DNA of 64,000 bases from Actinomycetota bacterium (GTDB taxonomy: Bacteria > Actinomycetota > Acidimicrobiia > Acidimicrobiales > RAAP-2), in assembly GCA_021324355.1 (NCBI GenBank), contig JAJPJD010000049.1, positions 181,314 through 245,313 on the forward strand, in the 5' to 3' direction. Each line of letters begins with the position of its first letter. Within the stretch, counting starts at the first letter, position 1. A model generated the notes under the pieces. That model was not told the DNA's origin. It ran no database searches and worked only from the letters and a program-made list of their open reading frames with translations. Positions 51,275 to 58,931 of this stretch are shown here, in pieces. A program made the translations under genes and the position numbers.

Positions 51275-51298
51275 GGAGCCGGCCGTTGGGCCGGCTCC
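51275..51298 (+). terminator. Perfect 10-bp hairpin upstream of the epoxide-hydrolase-like gene
   Basis: GGAGCCGGCC (51275-51284), loop GTTG, then GGCCGGCTCC (51289-51298). No T-run follows. It is 117 bases ahead of the GTG start at 51415 and could be a terminator or an attenuator. Confidence 0.5.
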
Positions 51299-51414
51299 GC
51301 CGCGCCGGGGAGGTGGCCGTCACCCGATCGGCTGGCACCAGCCGGGCGCGGGGTCGGCGGCCCGGCGCCACCTGGCGCGGCTTAGGGTAGGACGGCTTCG
51401 AGAGGGGAGCGGGC

Positions 51415-52227
51415 GTGTGGGCACAGAGCAGCGGCGTCGGCATCCACTACGAGGTGTACGGGGAAGGCACGCCGGTGGTCCTGCTCCACGGGTTCCCCGA
51501 CACCAGTCGGGTGTGGCGGCACCAGATCGGCCCTCTGGTTGACAGCGGCCATCGGGTGATCGTGCCCGACCAGCGTGGCTATGGGTCGTCGGACAAGCCG
51601 GGCCGGGTCGACGACTACGCCATCGTGACCCTGGTGGCCGATGTCGGGGCGGTGCTGGCCGACGCTGGGGTGGAGCGGGCCCACGTCGTCGGACACGACT
51701 GGGGGGCCGCGGTGGCGTGGGTCCTGGCCGCGATTGCCCCGGAGTCGGTCGACCACCTGGTCGTCCTGTCGGTCGGACACCCCTCGACCTTTCGGGACGG
51801 TGACTTCGAGCAGTACCGCCGGTCGTGGTACATGCTGCTGTTCCTGTTCGAAGGGGTCGCCGAGCGGTGGCTCTCCGAGGACGGCTGGGCCCGGTTCAAG
51901 CAGTGGAGCCAGCACCCAGACGCCGACGCGGTTGTGGCCGAGCTCGAGGCGTCTCACTCACTGACGCCGGCGCTCAACTGGTACCGAAGCAACGTCCCGG
52001 CGTCCACCTTCGTCGAGCCGCTGGCGGCCCTCCCGCCGGTCCAGGCCCCAACGCTGGGCGTGTGGAGCTCGGGCGACGTCTTTCTGGGAGAGTCTCAGAT
52101 GGTCCGCTCGGCTGGGTCCGTGGCCGGCCAGTGGCGCTACGAACGGCTCGACGGCCCGGGCCATTGGTTGCAGCTGGAAGCAGCTGCCCACGTCAACCGG
52201 CTCCTGGTCGAGTTCCTGGCACCCTGA
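51415..52227 (+). CDS. Alpha/beta-hydrolase with Asp nucleophile (epoxide hydrolase/dehalogenase-like)
   Basis: A 270-residue alpha/beta-hydrolase. VVLLHGFPDTSRVW has the HGFP oxyanion motif, VIVPDQRGYGSSDKP is typical of epoxide hydrolases and haloalkane dehalogenases, and the nucleophile elbow is VVGHDWGAAVA with Asp (about 95) in place of Ser. The catalytic His is in GPGHWLQLEA. The Asp nucleophile points to epoxide, haloalkane or fluoroacetate-type hydrolysis, not ester cleavage. GTG 51415 follows GAGGGGAGCGGGC. It is three bases before the SGNH-fusion gene. Confidence 0.9.
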   Translation: MWAQSSGVGIHYEVYGEGTPVVLLHGFPDTSRVWRHQIGPLVDSGHRVIVPDQRGYGSSDKPGRVDDYAIVTLVADVGAVLADAGVERAHVVGHDWGAAVAWVLAAIAPESVDHLVVLSVGHPSTFRDGDFEQYRRSWYMLLFLFEGVAERWLSEDGWARFKQWSQHPDADAVVAELEASHSLTPALNWYRSNVPASTFVEPLAALPPVQAPTLGVWSSGDVFLGESQMVRSAGSVAGQWRYERLDGPGHWLQLEAAAHVNRLLVEFLAP

Positions 52228-52230
52228 GGG

Positions 52231-53790
52231 ATGGGGCGCGGCGGAGGCCTGGTCGTCGTCGGGGGCGCGGCCCTGGTCCTGGTACTCGGTCTGGCCAGCC
52301 TCCGGGCAGCCGGTGTCCCCCAGCCCGCTGGAACGGCCACCGGGTCGGCGGCGGGTCCGGTGCTCGTGGTCACCCCGTCCGTCGGCCTGGTCGACGGCCA
52401 GCAGGTCCAGGTCAGCGGGTCGGGGTTCGGCGCCGGCAGCGAGGTTGTCCTCGGGGAGTGCCGGCAGGGCGCCACCTCGGTGTCGGACTGCTCGTCGTCC
52501 GGAGCGGTGGTGGTGGCCGACCAGGCAGGGAGCTTCGCCACCACCTTCGTCGTCTCGACGCCGATCGAGATCGGCGCGGCCGAGGTCGACTGCACCGCGC
52601 CGTCGACCTGTGAGCTGGCCGCCGGCGTGCTCCCCGGCTTGTCCAGCAGTGCCGCCACCCCGCTCGCGTTCGCCCCGGCTGTGCCGGCTCCCAGCCCGAC
52701 GACGCCATCGTCGACCCGTTACTACCTCGCCCTTGGTGACTCCCTGGCCACCGGCGACGGGGCGCCGGCCGGGCAGGGCTACGTGGACGACCTCGCCACG
52801 CACTACCGCTCCGCGATTCCCGGGCTCGTGACTGTCGACCTGGGCTGCCCCGGGGAGACGACAGTGAGTTTCATCAACGGTGGCAAGTGTCCCTACCCCC
52901 AGGGGAGCCAGCTGGCTGCCGCCGAGGCGTTCCTTGACCAGCACCATGGCCAGGTCGCGCTGGTGACCCTGGACATTGGCGGGGACGACATCACCGGCTG
53001 CGCCAGCTCGTCGCCACCGTTCACGGTGTCTGCGGACTGCGTCGCCAACGCCCTGGCCCAGATCGCCACGAACCTGGGCACGATCGGCGGCGGACTCCGG
53101 TCGGCCGCCGGGGCGTCGGTGCCGATCGCCGGGATGACCTACTTCGACCCGTTCGTCGTCGAGTGGCTGGCCGGGCCGGCCGGCGAGCAGGAAGCAGTCG
53201 ACTCGGTGCAGGCCCTGGACCAGCTGAACACGACGCTCGAGGACACCTACCGCGCCTTCGGGGCCGTCGTGGCCGACGTGGCCGGGGCATTCTCGAGCAC
53301 CGACCTCACCGACCTGGTGGGCTCGCCCTACGGGACCGTTCCCGAAGCGGTCGCGGTCGCGTGCGCCTGGCTGACCGTCGTCTGCCGGGCGGGTGGCCCG
53401 GTGACGGTGAGCGTGCACCCCAACGCAACCGGGTACGCCCAGATCGCGAGCGCGTTCGAGGCCGTGCTGGGCCCGCTGGCCGCCAACGGGCCGCCGCCGG
53501 CCCCGGTGTCCCCGCCCAGCTCGACGGTGCCCGCGGCTGGTCCCACCCTGGCGTTCACCGGGTTCGACGCACTCCGGTGGGCCGCGGCCGGCGTTGCCTG
53601 TGTGGCGCTCGGTGCTGGCCTCCTGCGGGTGGGCCGGCGGCGACGGCGACGGCGCCCTGCCGGGGCGCTCCCGGCCCCGGGTGCGGGCGAGAGGGCTCGA
53701 ACCTCCATCCCCCGGGGGGGACCGGGACCTAAACCCGGCGCGTCTACCAGTTCCGCCACGCCCGCGTCTGGTCGGCAGGGGAGAGTCTAG
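52231..53790 (+). CDS. Exported neocarzinostatin-like/SGNH-hydrolase fusion with LAFTG cell-wall-type C-terminus
   Basis: A 519-codon frame. Residues about 1-28 are a signal peptide ([22 protein letters not shown]). Residues 45-155 resemble a neocarzinostatin-family Ig-like domain ([20 protein letters not shown], four cysteines placed as two pairs, [18 protein letters not shown]). Residues 165-410 are an SGNH hydrolase: [22 protein letters not shown] (Asp where block III Asn is usual) and [10 protein letters not shown]. The end has LAFTG, a hydrophobic helix and RRRRRR, a sortase- or anchor-like tail. The last 30 or so codons run through the antisense tRNA-Leu. It is three bases downstream of the hydrolase gene. 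Confidence 0.82.
   Translation: MGRGGGLVVVGGAALVLVLGLASLRAAGVPQPAGTATGSAAGPVLVVTPSVGLVDGQQVQVSGSGFGAGSEVVLGECRQGATSVSDCSSSGAVVVADQAGSFATTFVVSTPIEIGAAEVDCTAPSTCELAAGVLPGLSSSAATPLAFAPAVPAPSPTTPSSTRYYLALGDSLATGDGAPAGQGYVDDLATHYRSAIPGLVTVDLGCPGETTVSFINGGKCPYPQGSQLAAAEAFLDQHHGQVALVTLDIGGDDITGCASSSPPFTVSADCVANALAQIATNLGTIGGGLRSAAGASVPIAGMTYFDPFVVEWLAGPAGEQEAVDSVQALDQLNTTLEDTYRAFGAVVADVAGAFSSTDLTDLVGSPYGTVPEAVAVACAWLTVVCRAGGPVTVSVHPNATGYAQIASAFEAVLGPLAANGPPPAPVSPPSSTVPAAGPTLAFTGFDALRWAAAGVACVALGAGLLRVGRRRRRRRPAGALPAPGAGERARTSIPRGGPGPKPGASTSSATPASGRQGRV
53682..53765 (-). tRNA. tRNA-Leu (anticodon UAG)
   Basis: On the minus strand GCGGGCG (53765-53759) pairs with CGCCCGC (53689-53683), discriminator A at 53682. 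The D arm reads GTGGCGGAACTGGTAGACG, the anticodon stem-loop CCGGG-TTTAGGT-CCCGG gives UAG, the long variable arm is a C/G-rich stem as in class II tRNAs, and the T arm is GAGGGTTCGAGCCCTC-like with GGTTCGAGCC. CCA is not encoded. It lies antisense within the 3' part of the SGNH-fusion frame. Confidence 0.95.
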
Positions 53791-53805
53791 GGGCGGGCCT
53801 TCCTC

Positions 53806-53835
53806 GGACTCGGGCGTCGGGGACTCGGGCGTCGG
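53806..53835 (+). repeat. 15-bp tandem repeat upstream of clpP
   Basis: GGACTCGGGCGTCGG is present twice in tandem (53806-53820 and 53821-53835), in the 130-base space between the tRNA-Leu gene and clpP. It may be a slipped-strand duplication or a repeated protein-binding site for the clpP or tRNA promoter. Confidence 0.65.
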
Positions 53836-53896
53836 GACCGGGGGAGGGCGGCCGGATGGGCCTGAGAGCCCGCCAGGGCCGGGTAGCCTCGTGGCC

Positions 53897-54508
53897 ATGC
53901 TCAGCCCCTTGGTCCCGCCGCTCGTGAGGGCGGCCAGCGGCGTTGCCGACCCGAGCGCGGAGATCTTCCAGCGCCTGTTGAAGGAGCGGATCATCTTCCT
54001 CGGCTCGGTGGTCGACCAGGCGACCGCCAATTCGGTCTGTGCGCAGCTCATCCTGCTCGAGGCCGAGGATCACGAGCGCGACATCTCGCTGTACATCAAC
54101 TCGCCCGGTGGTTCCGTCACCGACGGCTTAGCCATCTACGACACGATGCAGTACGTCCGTTGCGACGTCTCGACGATCTGCCTGGGCCTGGCCGCCTCAA
54201 TGGGTCAGTTCCTGCTGTGCGCGGGGGCGAAGGGAAAGCGGTTCGCGCTCCCGCACTCCCGGATCCTCATGCACCAGCCCTCGGGAGCGATGCAGGGCCA
54301 GGCGGCCGACATCGCGATCCAGGCCGAGCAGATCGTCTACCTGAAGCGGATGATGGCCGAGCGGATCGCCATGCACACCGGCCAGCCAGTCGAGCGGATC
54401 GAGGCCGACTCTGACCGTGACCGCTGGTTCACCGCGCACGAGGCCCGGGAGTACGGGTTCATCGACCAGGTGATCGAGCGCTCGACCGCGCAGGTCGGCG
54501 GGAACTGA
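53897..54508 (+). CDS. clpP: ATP-dependent Clp protease proteolytic subunit ClpP
   Basis: A 203-residue ClpP. Catalytic Ser101 ([11 protein letters not shown]), His126 (RILMHQPSG) and Asp171 ([10 protein letters not shown]) are all present, with [11 protein letters not shown] and [19 protein letters not shown] earlier in the chain. It forms the two-ring peptidase chamber used with Clp ATPases, and would degrade, among others, ssrA-tagged proteins. ATG 53897 is used; GTG 53891 is two codons earlier. No second clpP or clpX is adjacent, although actinobacteria usually have clpP1-clpP2-clpX together; this could be a lone extra copy. It is 2 bases before the polysaccharide exporter gene. Confidence 0.95.
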   Translation: MLSPLVPPLVRAASGVADPSAEIFQRLLKERIIFLGSVVDQATANSVCAQLILLEAEDHERDISLYINSPGGSVTDGLAIYDTMQYVRCDVSTICLGLAASMGQFLLCAGAKGKRFALPHSRILMHQPSGAMQGQAADIAIQAEQIVYLKRMMAERIAMHTGQPVERIEADSDRDRWFTAHEAREYGFIDQVIERSTAQVGGN

Positions 54509-54510
54509 CG

Positions 54511-55452
54511 GTGGCGCTCGAGGCTGCGGCCCCGAGCGGAAGCGCCGGGCGCCTCAAGGCCACCCGCGTCGTTTCCTCGCACGTCAGTGTCTCGAGGCGG
54601 GTGCTCGAGATCTGGCGGTCACGGCAACTTCTGTGGAATCTGGTCTCTACCGAGATCAGGGTCAAGTACAAGAACTCTTTCCTCGGGCTGGTCTGGTCGT
54701 TGCTCTCGCCAGCCATGTCGCTCATCGTCTACGCCCTGGTCTTCGGGATCGCGCTGCGCAACGGCTACCCGGAGTTCGTGATCCTGCTGTTCTCCGGTCT
54801 GCTGGTGTGGAACCTGTTCCAGACCTCGGTGCTCACTGCGACCGGGGCCATCGTGAACAACGCCGGACTGGTCAAGAAAGTGTCGTTCCCCCGGGAGATC
54901 CTTGCGCTGGCCTCGGTTGGGTCGGCCTCGGTCTTCTTTTTCTTCCAGGCGTGCGTAATGGTCCTGTTTCTCCTGGCTCTGCAGTGGCGGCCGGCGTTCG
55001 GTGAGTTGTTCCTGATCCCAGTCGCGCTGGTGCCACTCCTGGTCTTCTGCTCGGCCATGGCGATCTTCCTCGCGGCCGTCAACGTCTACCTGCGAGACGT
55101 CCAGCACCTGATCGAGGTCGTGGTGGGCTCGGCATGGTTCTGGGCGTGCCCGATCGTCTACTCCTACCAGCACATCGTCTACCCAAAGCTGAGCGAGCAC
55201 CACATCTTGTGGTTGTACTTCTTGAACCCGCTCACGCCGATCGTCATGACCTTCGAGCGGGTGATCTACGCCCGAACCGGTCTGGTCCACCTCACCACGC
55301 CGGGCCATCCGCTGGCCCAGCTCCTCCCAGGCTGGAACTCATGGACGTACGTCGAGGCTGACGCGATCGTCCTGGCGGTGTCGCTGGTGCTGTTCGCCGG
55401 GGCCATGGTGGTGTTCGGGCGGCTGGCCGGCAACTTCGCCGAGGAGCTCTAG
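54511..55452 (+). CDS. Polysaccharide ABC exporter permease (Wzm-like, ABC-2 type)
   Basis: A 313-residue permease of the polysaccharide/polyol phosphate export family. LLWNLVSTEIRVKYKNSFLG is the amphipathic interface segment, GLVWSLLSPAMSLIVYALVF the first membrane helix, SFPREILALASVG the coupling motif, and VYLRDVQHLIEVVVGSAWFW with YFLNPLTPIVMTFE are family signatures; six transmembrane segments. GTG 54511 is used. The ATPase gene begins immediately after its stop codon. Together they would move a lipid-linked polysaccharide or teichoic-acid-like polymer across the membrane. Confidence 0.93.
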   Translation: MALEAAAPSGSAGRLKATRVVSSHVSVSRRVLEIWRSRQLLWNLVSTEIRVKYKNSFLGLVWSLLSPAMSLIVYALVFGIALRNGYPEFVILLFSGLLVWNLFQTSVLTATGAIVNNAGLVKKVSFPREILALASVGSASVFFFFQACVMVLFLLALQWRPAFGELFLIPVALVPLLVFCSAMAIFLAAVNVYLRDVQHLIEVVVGSAWFWACPIVYSYQHIVYPKLSEHHILWLYFLNPLTPIVMTFERVIYARTGLVHLTTPGHPLAQLLPGWNSWTYVEADAIVLAVSLVLFAGAMVVFGRLAGNFAEEL

Positions 55453-56706
55453 GTGCCAACGGCGGTCGACATCCAGGGCGTCTCCAAGCGGTTCCGCCTC
55501 TACCACCAGAAGTACACCTCGCTCAAAGAGCGGGTCATCCATGCCGGCCGCACCCCCTACACAGACCTGTGGGCGCTGCGGGACATCTCCTTCCAGGTCG
55601 AGGAGGGGGACACGGTCGGGATCCTCGGCCGCAACGGCTCGGGCAAGTCGACCCTGCTCAAGTGCATCTGCGGGGTCCTCCAGCCGACCAGCGGTCAGGT
55701 GGTCGTGCGAGGCAAGCTGGCCGGCCTGCTCGAGCTCGGGGCAGGCTTCCAACCCGACCTGACCGGCCGCCAGAACATCTACCTGAACGGGTCGCTGCTC
55801 GGCCTGTCCAAGTCGGACGTGGACCGGGTGTTCGACGAGGTCGTGGCGTTCGCCGAGCTCGAGCAGTTCATCGACCAACAGGTCAAGTTCTACTCCTCGG
55901 GGATGTACGTGCGGCTCGGCTTCGCGGTGGCGGTCAACGTGGACCCCGACGTGCTGGTCATCGACGAGGTTTTGGCGGTCGGGGACGAGCGATTCCAGCG
56001 CAAGTGCCTTGACCGGGTTCGACAGTTCCAGGAGGAGGGCCGCACGATCATCTTCGTTTCGCACTCCCCGGACCAGGTGCGGGCGATCTGTGACCGCGCC
56101 GTCGTCCTGAGCGAGGGGCAGATGATCGCCCACGGCCGGCCGGGGGAGGCGGTCCGCCTGTTCCGGGAGAACCTGCTCGAGGCAGGCGACGTGCTGGCGC
56201 CCAGCCTGGACCTGCCGGCCCAGGCGGTGCCGCCCAGCGTCCCTGGGCCGAGCACGAGCCGGCACCCGGTGCGCATCACCGGGGTCGAGGTCTCGCACCC
56301 TGGGAGCGGCCAGCGGCCCTACGTGGTGACCGGTGAGCCCGTCACGATCAGCGTGCGGTTCCACTGCGAGGAGGCGACCGCGGCTTCATTCGTGGTCGAG
56401 ATCCGCGACGACATGGGCCGAGTGTTGGTCCGCACGGTGAGTGCGGACCTCGACGCCACCATCGACGTGGTCCCTGGCGACGGCGTGGTCTCGTTCCGGT
56501 ACGCGGCGGTCCCCTTCACCGACGGGGCCTTCGGGCTGGCCGTCGGGGTCGAGCACCGCTCCGGCGGGGAGCTCTACGACTGGAAGGAGGCGGCCGCGAC
56601 GCTCGAAGTGATGAACCCCTCCAAGACCATCGGCCTGCTCAGTATCCCGGTCACGGTGCTCGTGGAGCAGGACCCGGCGGCGCTGGGCGCCGCGCTGGGG
56701 CCATGA
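55453..56706 (+). CDS. Polysaccharide ABC exporter ATPase with C-terminal Wzt-like domain
   Basis: A 417-residue ATPase. The N-terminal ABC domain (1-240) has VGILGRNGSGKSTLLKCI (Walker A), FYSSGMYVRLGFAVA (the YSSGM signature of this subfamily) and VLVIDEVLAVGDERFQ (Walker B); VSHSPDQVRAIC contains the H-loop His. Residues about 265-417 are a beta-sandwich Wzt carbohydrate-binding domain (PVTISVRFHCEE, FVVEIRDDMGRVL), which in known exporters recognises a capping group on the finished glycan. The stop overlaps the methyltransferase-like gene (ATGA); a terminal methyl cap would fit such recognition. Confidence 0.93.
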   Translation: MPTAVDIQGVSKRFRLYHQKYTSLKERVIHAGRTPYTDLWALRDISFQVEEGDTVGILGRNGSGKSTLLKCICGVLQPTSGQVVVRGKLAGLLELGAGFQPDLTGRQNIYLNGSLLGLSKSDVDRVFDEVVAFAELEQFIDQQVKFYSSGMYVRLGFAVAVNVDPDVLVIDEVLAVGDERFQRKCLDRVRQFQEEGRTIIFVSHSPDQVRAICDRAVVLSEGQMIAHGRPGEAVRLFRENLLEAGDVLAPSLDLPAQAVPPSVPGPSTSRHPVRITGVEVSHPGSGQRPYVVTGEPVTISVRFHCEEATAASFVVEIRDDMGRVLVRTVSADLDATIDVVPGDGVVSFRYAAVPFTDGAFGLAVGVEHRSGGELYDWKEAAATLEVMNPSKTIGLLSIPVTVLVEQDPAALGAALGP

Positions 56707-57722
56707 CCACTGGCGGGGCTGGCCCTGCGGACGGCAACGACGACCTCGCGGTCGCGCAGCGGTACGTGGCCGAGGTGATGGCCGAGATCGACGAGGAGGT
56801 GCGGCGCCGCCGCGCCTCGGGGGACCTCCCGGCGCGAGTCGAGCGGGAGCTCGACGAGCTCTTCCTGCGGTACTCACCGATGGCCAGCCGCTTCGGCGGG
56901 CTGGACGAGGCGCTGCGGGCAGTCGAGTCGACCAGCTACATCGACCCGGTGGTGCCGGTCGCCTCCTCCCGGGCCGGCGGTGCGCTGGTGAAGCGGGCGA
57001 TCCGGCAGGCCAGCCTGTGGTACGTGGGCTGGCTGACCGCGCAGGTCAACCAGTTCACCGCGGCCGCCAGCCGGGCCCTGCGGGCGCTGGACGACCGGGT
57101 CCAGGCAGTGCAGGTCCAGCTCGACCGCCAGCGGGTCCCACCGGCCCCGGTCCTGGAGACGGCCTGGGCCCACCGTCCCGGGGCGTGGTGGGTGGAGGCA
57201 GTGGTGGCCGAGCTGTCCAGCCAGCCCGGCCGGGTGCTGCACGCAGCGGCCGACGACGGGTGGCTGGTCCGCCGCCTCCTCGACGCCGGGGTGGACGCCT
57301 ACGGCGTGGAGCCCCGCCCGGGACGGATCGACCGGGCCTCGGCGGCCGAGCTCGACCTGCGAGAAGAGCCGGTCCTCGAGCATCTCGGGGCAATCACCCC
57401 CGGCGCCCTCGGCGGCCTGGTCCTCACCGGCGTAGTCGACGGGATGCACGCTGGCGAGCGCAGCGCGCTGATGGAGGCGGCTCGGCGGACCATCGCCCCG
57501 GGTGGGACCCTGGTGGTGCACTCGTTGTCCCAGGCAGCGTTCGACGCCGAAGACGCCCCGATCGAGGCCGACGCCGCTGGCGGGCGGCCCCTGCGTGCCC
57601 GCACCTGGGCGGCCCTGCTGGAGCGGCAGGGATTCGGAGCCTCGGTGCGGCCGGGGCCGAGCGGTCTCGACTACCTGGTGGTGGCGGTGGCGGGGGAGCG
57701 GCACGCCAGCGAGGGCCGGTGA
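56703..57722 (+). CDS. Putative SAM-dependent methyltransferase-like protein of the export locus
   Basis: A 339-residue protein. The N-terminal 150 residues are helical and charged, with a likely amphipathic coiled-coil (LRALDDRVQAVQVQLDRQRV). The C-terminal part resembles a Rossmann methyltransferase: GRVLHAAADDGWLVRRLLDAG in place of motif I, YGVEPRPGRIDRA, LVLTGVVDGM and APGGTLVVHSLS. Motif I (GxGxG) is degenerate, so SAM binding is uncertain. ATG 56703 overlaps wzt and the stop overlaps the next glycosyltransferase (GTGA), so it belongs to the export operon. It may cap or modify the glycan, or be a scaffold. Confidence 0.7.
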   Translation: MTTGGAGPADGNDDLAVAQRYVAEVMAEIDEEVRRRRASGDLPARVERELDELFLRYSPMASRFGGLDEALRAVESTSYIDPVVPVASSRAGGALVKRAIRQASLWYVGWLTAQVNQFTAAASRALRALDDRVQAVQVQLDRQRVPPAPVLETAWAHRPGAWWVEAVVAELSSQPGRVLHAAADDGWLVRRLLDAGVDAYGVEPRPGRIDRASAAELDLREEPVLEHLGAITPGALGGLVLTGVVDGMHAGERSALMEAARRTIAPGGTLVVHSLSQAAFDAEDAPIEADAAGGRPLRARTWAALLERQGFGASVRPGPSGLDYLVVAVAGERHASEGR

Positions 57723-58912
57723 GGGTCGTCTTCGTCACCCCTCGCTACGATCCCGGAGCCATCGGCGGGGCCGAGGCCGCCGCCCGTCTGCTGGCCGAGC
57801 ACTTGGCCCAGGAGCCCGGCATCGAGGTCTCGGCGTACTCGACCTGCGCGCTCGACCACCTGAACTGGGAGAACCAGCTGCCGCCGGGCACGGTGTGCCT
57901 CAACGGCGTCGAGGTCACCCGGTTCGAAGTGGCCGAGCCCCGGCGGCGGGCCTTCTTCGACCTCGACGCCCGGCTGCGAGGCGCTCCCCAGGGAGCGAGC
58001 CGTGAGGAGTCCGAGCGCTGGGTGCGGCTGAACGGGCCACAGTCGCCCGGGCTGATCGAGGCCCTGCGCAGCGCCAAGGCCGACGTGGCGGTGTTCTCGC
58101 CCTACCTGTTCCTCTCGACCGTGGCCGGGATCTCGGCTGCGCCCATGCCGACCGTGCTCCACCCGGCCGCGCACGACGAGCCGCCGCTCTACCTGGCGGC
58201 GGTGGGAGAGGCGTTCGTGGGGGCCGACGCCCTGTGCTACTTCACCCACGCCGAGCGACGCCTGGTCCAGCGGGTCCAGCCGGTGGCGGCCAAGCCCCAG
58301 ATCGTGCTCGGCACCGGCCTGGGCAAGCCGGTCGAGGGGGGGCGCCCGGGCGGGCAGGTCCTTGGGACCGGCGACCGGCCCTACCTGCTCTTCGTGGCCC
58401 GGATCGATGCCCACAAAGGCGCCGACCTGCTGGACCGCTACTTCCGCACCTACAAGCAGCGACGTCCCGGTCCCCTCGCCCTGGCCCTGGTCGGCCCGGT
58501 CTCGACCGAGATCGAGCCCCATCCCGACGTGGTGGTGACCGGCCCGGTCGACGAGCCCACCAAGTGGGATCTGCTGCGCGACGCGCTGGCGTTCGTCCAC
58601 CCCGGGGCGCTCGAGTCGTTCTCGTTGGCCATCATGGAGGCCTGGGAACAGGGCGTCCCGGTCGTGGTGCACGGGCTGTGCGAGCCGACCCGGGAGCACT
58701 GCGCCCGCTCCGGCGGCGGCCTGTGGTTCACCTCCTACCGCCAGTTCGAGGCGGTGGTCGACCGCCTGGTGGCCGACGAGTCGCTCCGCAGCGCACTCGG
58801 GGCCAATGGCCGCCGCTACGTCCAGTCGCACTACCAGTGGCCGGCCCTGGTGCCCCGCTACGTGCGCTTCCTGCGCTCGGTGGTCGAGCGGGGTCGGCGG
58901 CCAGCGGCCTGA
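57719..58912 (+). CDS. GT-B fold glycosyltransferase (GT4-like)
   Basis: A 397-residue glycosyltransferase. VRVVFVTPRYDPGAIGGAEAA is the N-terminal nucleotide-fold strand with a glycine loop; YLLFVARIDAHKGADLLDRY opens the donor domain, and FVHPGALESFSLAIMEAWEQGVPVVV carries the E-x7-E motif. GTG 57719 overlaps the stop of the methyltransferase-like gene; the longer upstream frame is its shadow. As the last gene of the wzm-wzt operon it probably helps assemble the exported glycan. Donor and acceptor unknown. Confidence 0.9.
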   Translation: MRVVFVTPRYDPGAIGGAEAAARLLAEHLAQEPGIEVSAYSTCALDHLNWENQLPPGTVCLNGVEVTRFEVAEPRRRAFFDLDARLRGAPQGASREESERWVRLNGPQSPGLIEALRSAKADVAVFSPYLFLSTVAGISAAPMPTVLHPAAHDEPPLYLAAVGEAFVGADALCYFTHAERRLVQRVQPVAAKPQIVLGTGLGKPVEGGRPGGQVLGTGDRPYLLFVARIDAHKGADLLDRYFRTYKQRRPGPLALALVGPVSTEIEPHPDVVVTGPVDEPTKWDLLRDALAFVHPGALESFSLAIMEAWEQGVPVVVHGLCEPTREHCARSGGGLWFTSYRQFEAVVDRLVADESLRSALGANGRRYVQSHYQWPALVPRYVRFLRSVVERGRRPAA

Positions 58913-58931
58913 GCGGGCCCGGCGGCGCGGC

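Larger units (their letters stand above)
50946..51414 (+). other. 470-base leader-like intergenic region
   Basis: This region has more structure than expected for an empty gap: a perfect 15-bp palindrome (50950-50964), a promoter-like pair (50971-50999), a 19-codon reading frame with a good ribosome-binding site (51052-51111), and a perfect 10-bp hairpin (51275-51298), all on the path to the hydrolase gene at 51415. It may be a transcribed leader or a small RNA locus. No known riboswitch or RNase P motif was recognised. Confidence 0.45.

Noticed and set aside
50946..51414. RNase P RNA or a known riboswitch in the leader region
   Set aside because: The conserved RNase P core sequences and known riboswitch core motifs were not found; only a promoter-like element, a small frame and a hairpin are visible.
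51958..54051. 697-codon minus-strand frame across the SGNH-fusion gene, the tRNA-Leu and clpP
   Set aside because: Repetitive Gly/Arg/Pro-rich translation with no domain, contains the tRNA sequence, and opposes well-supported genes.
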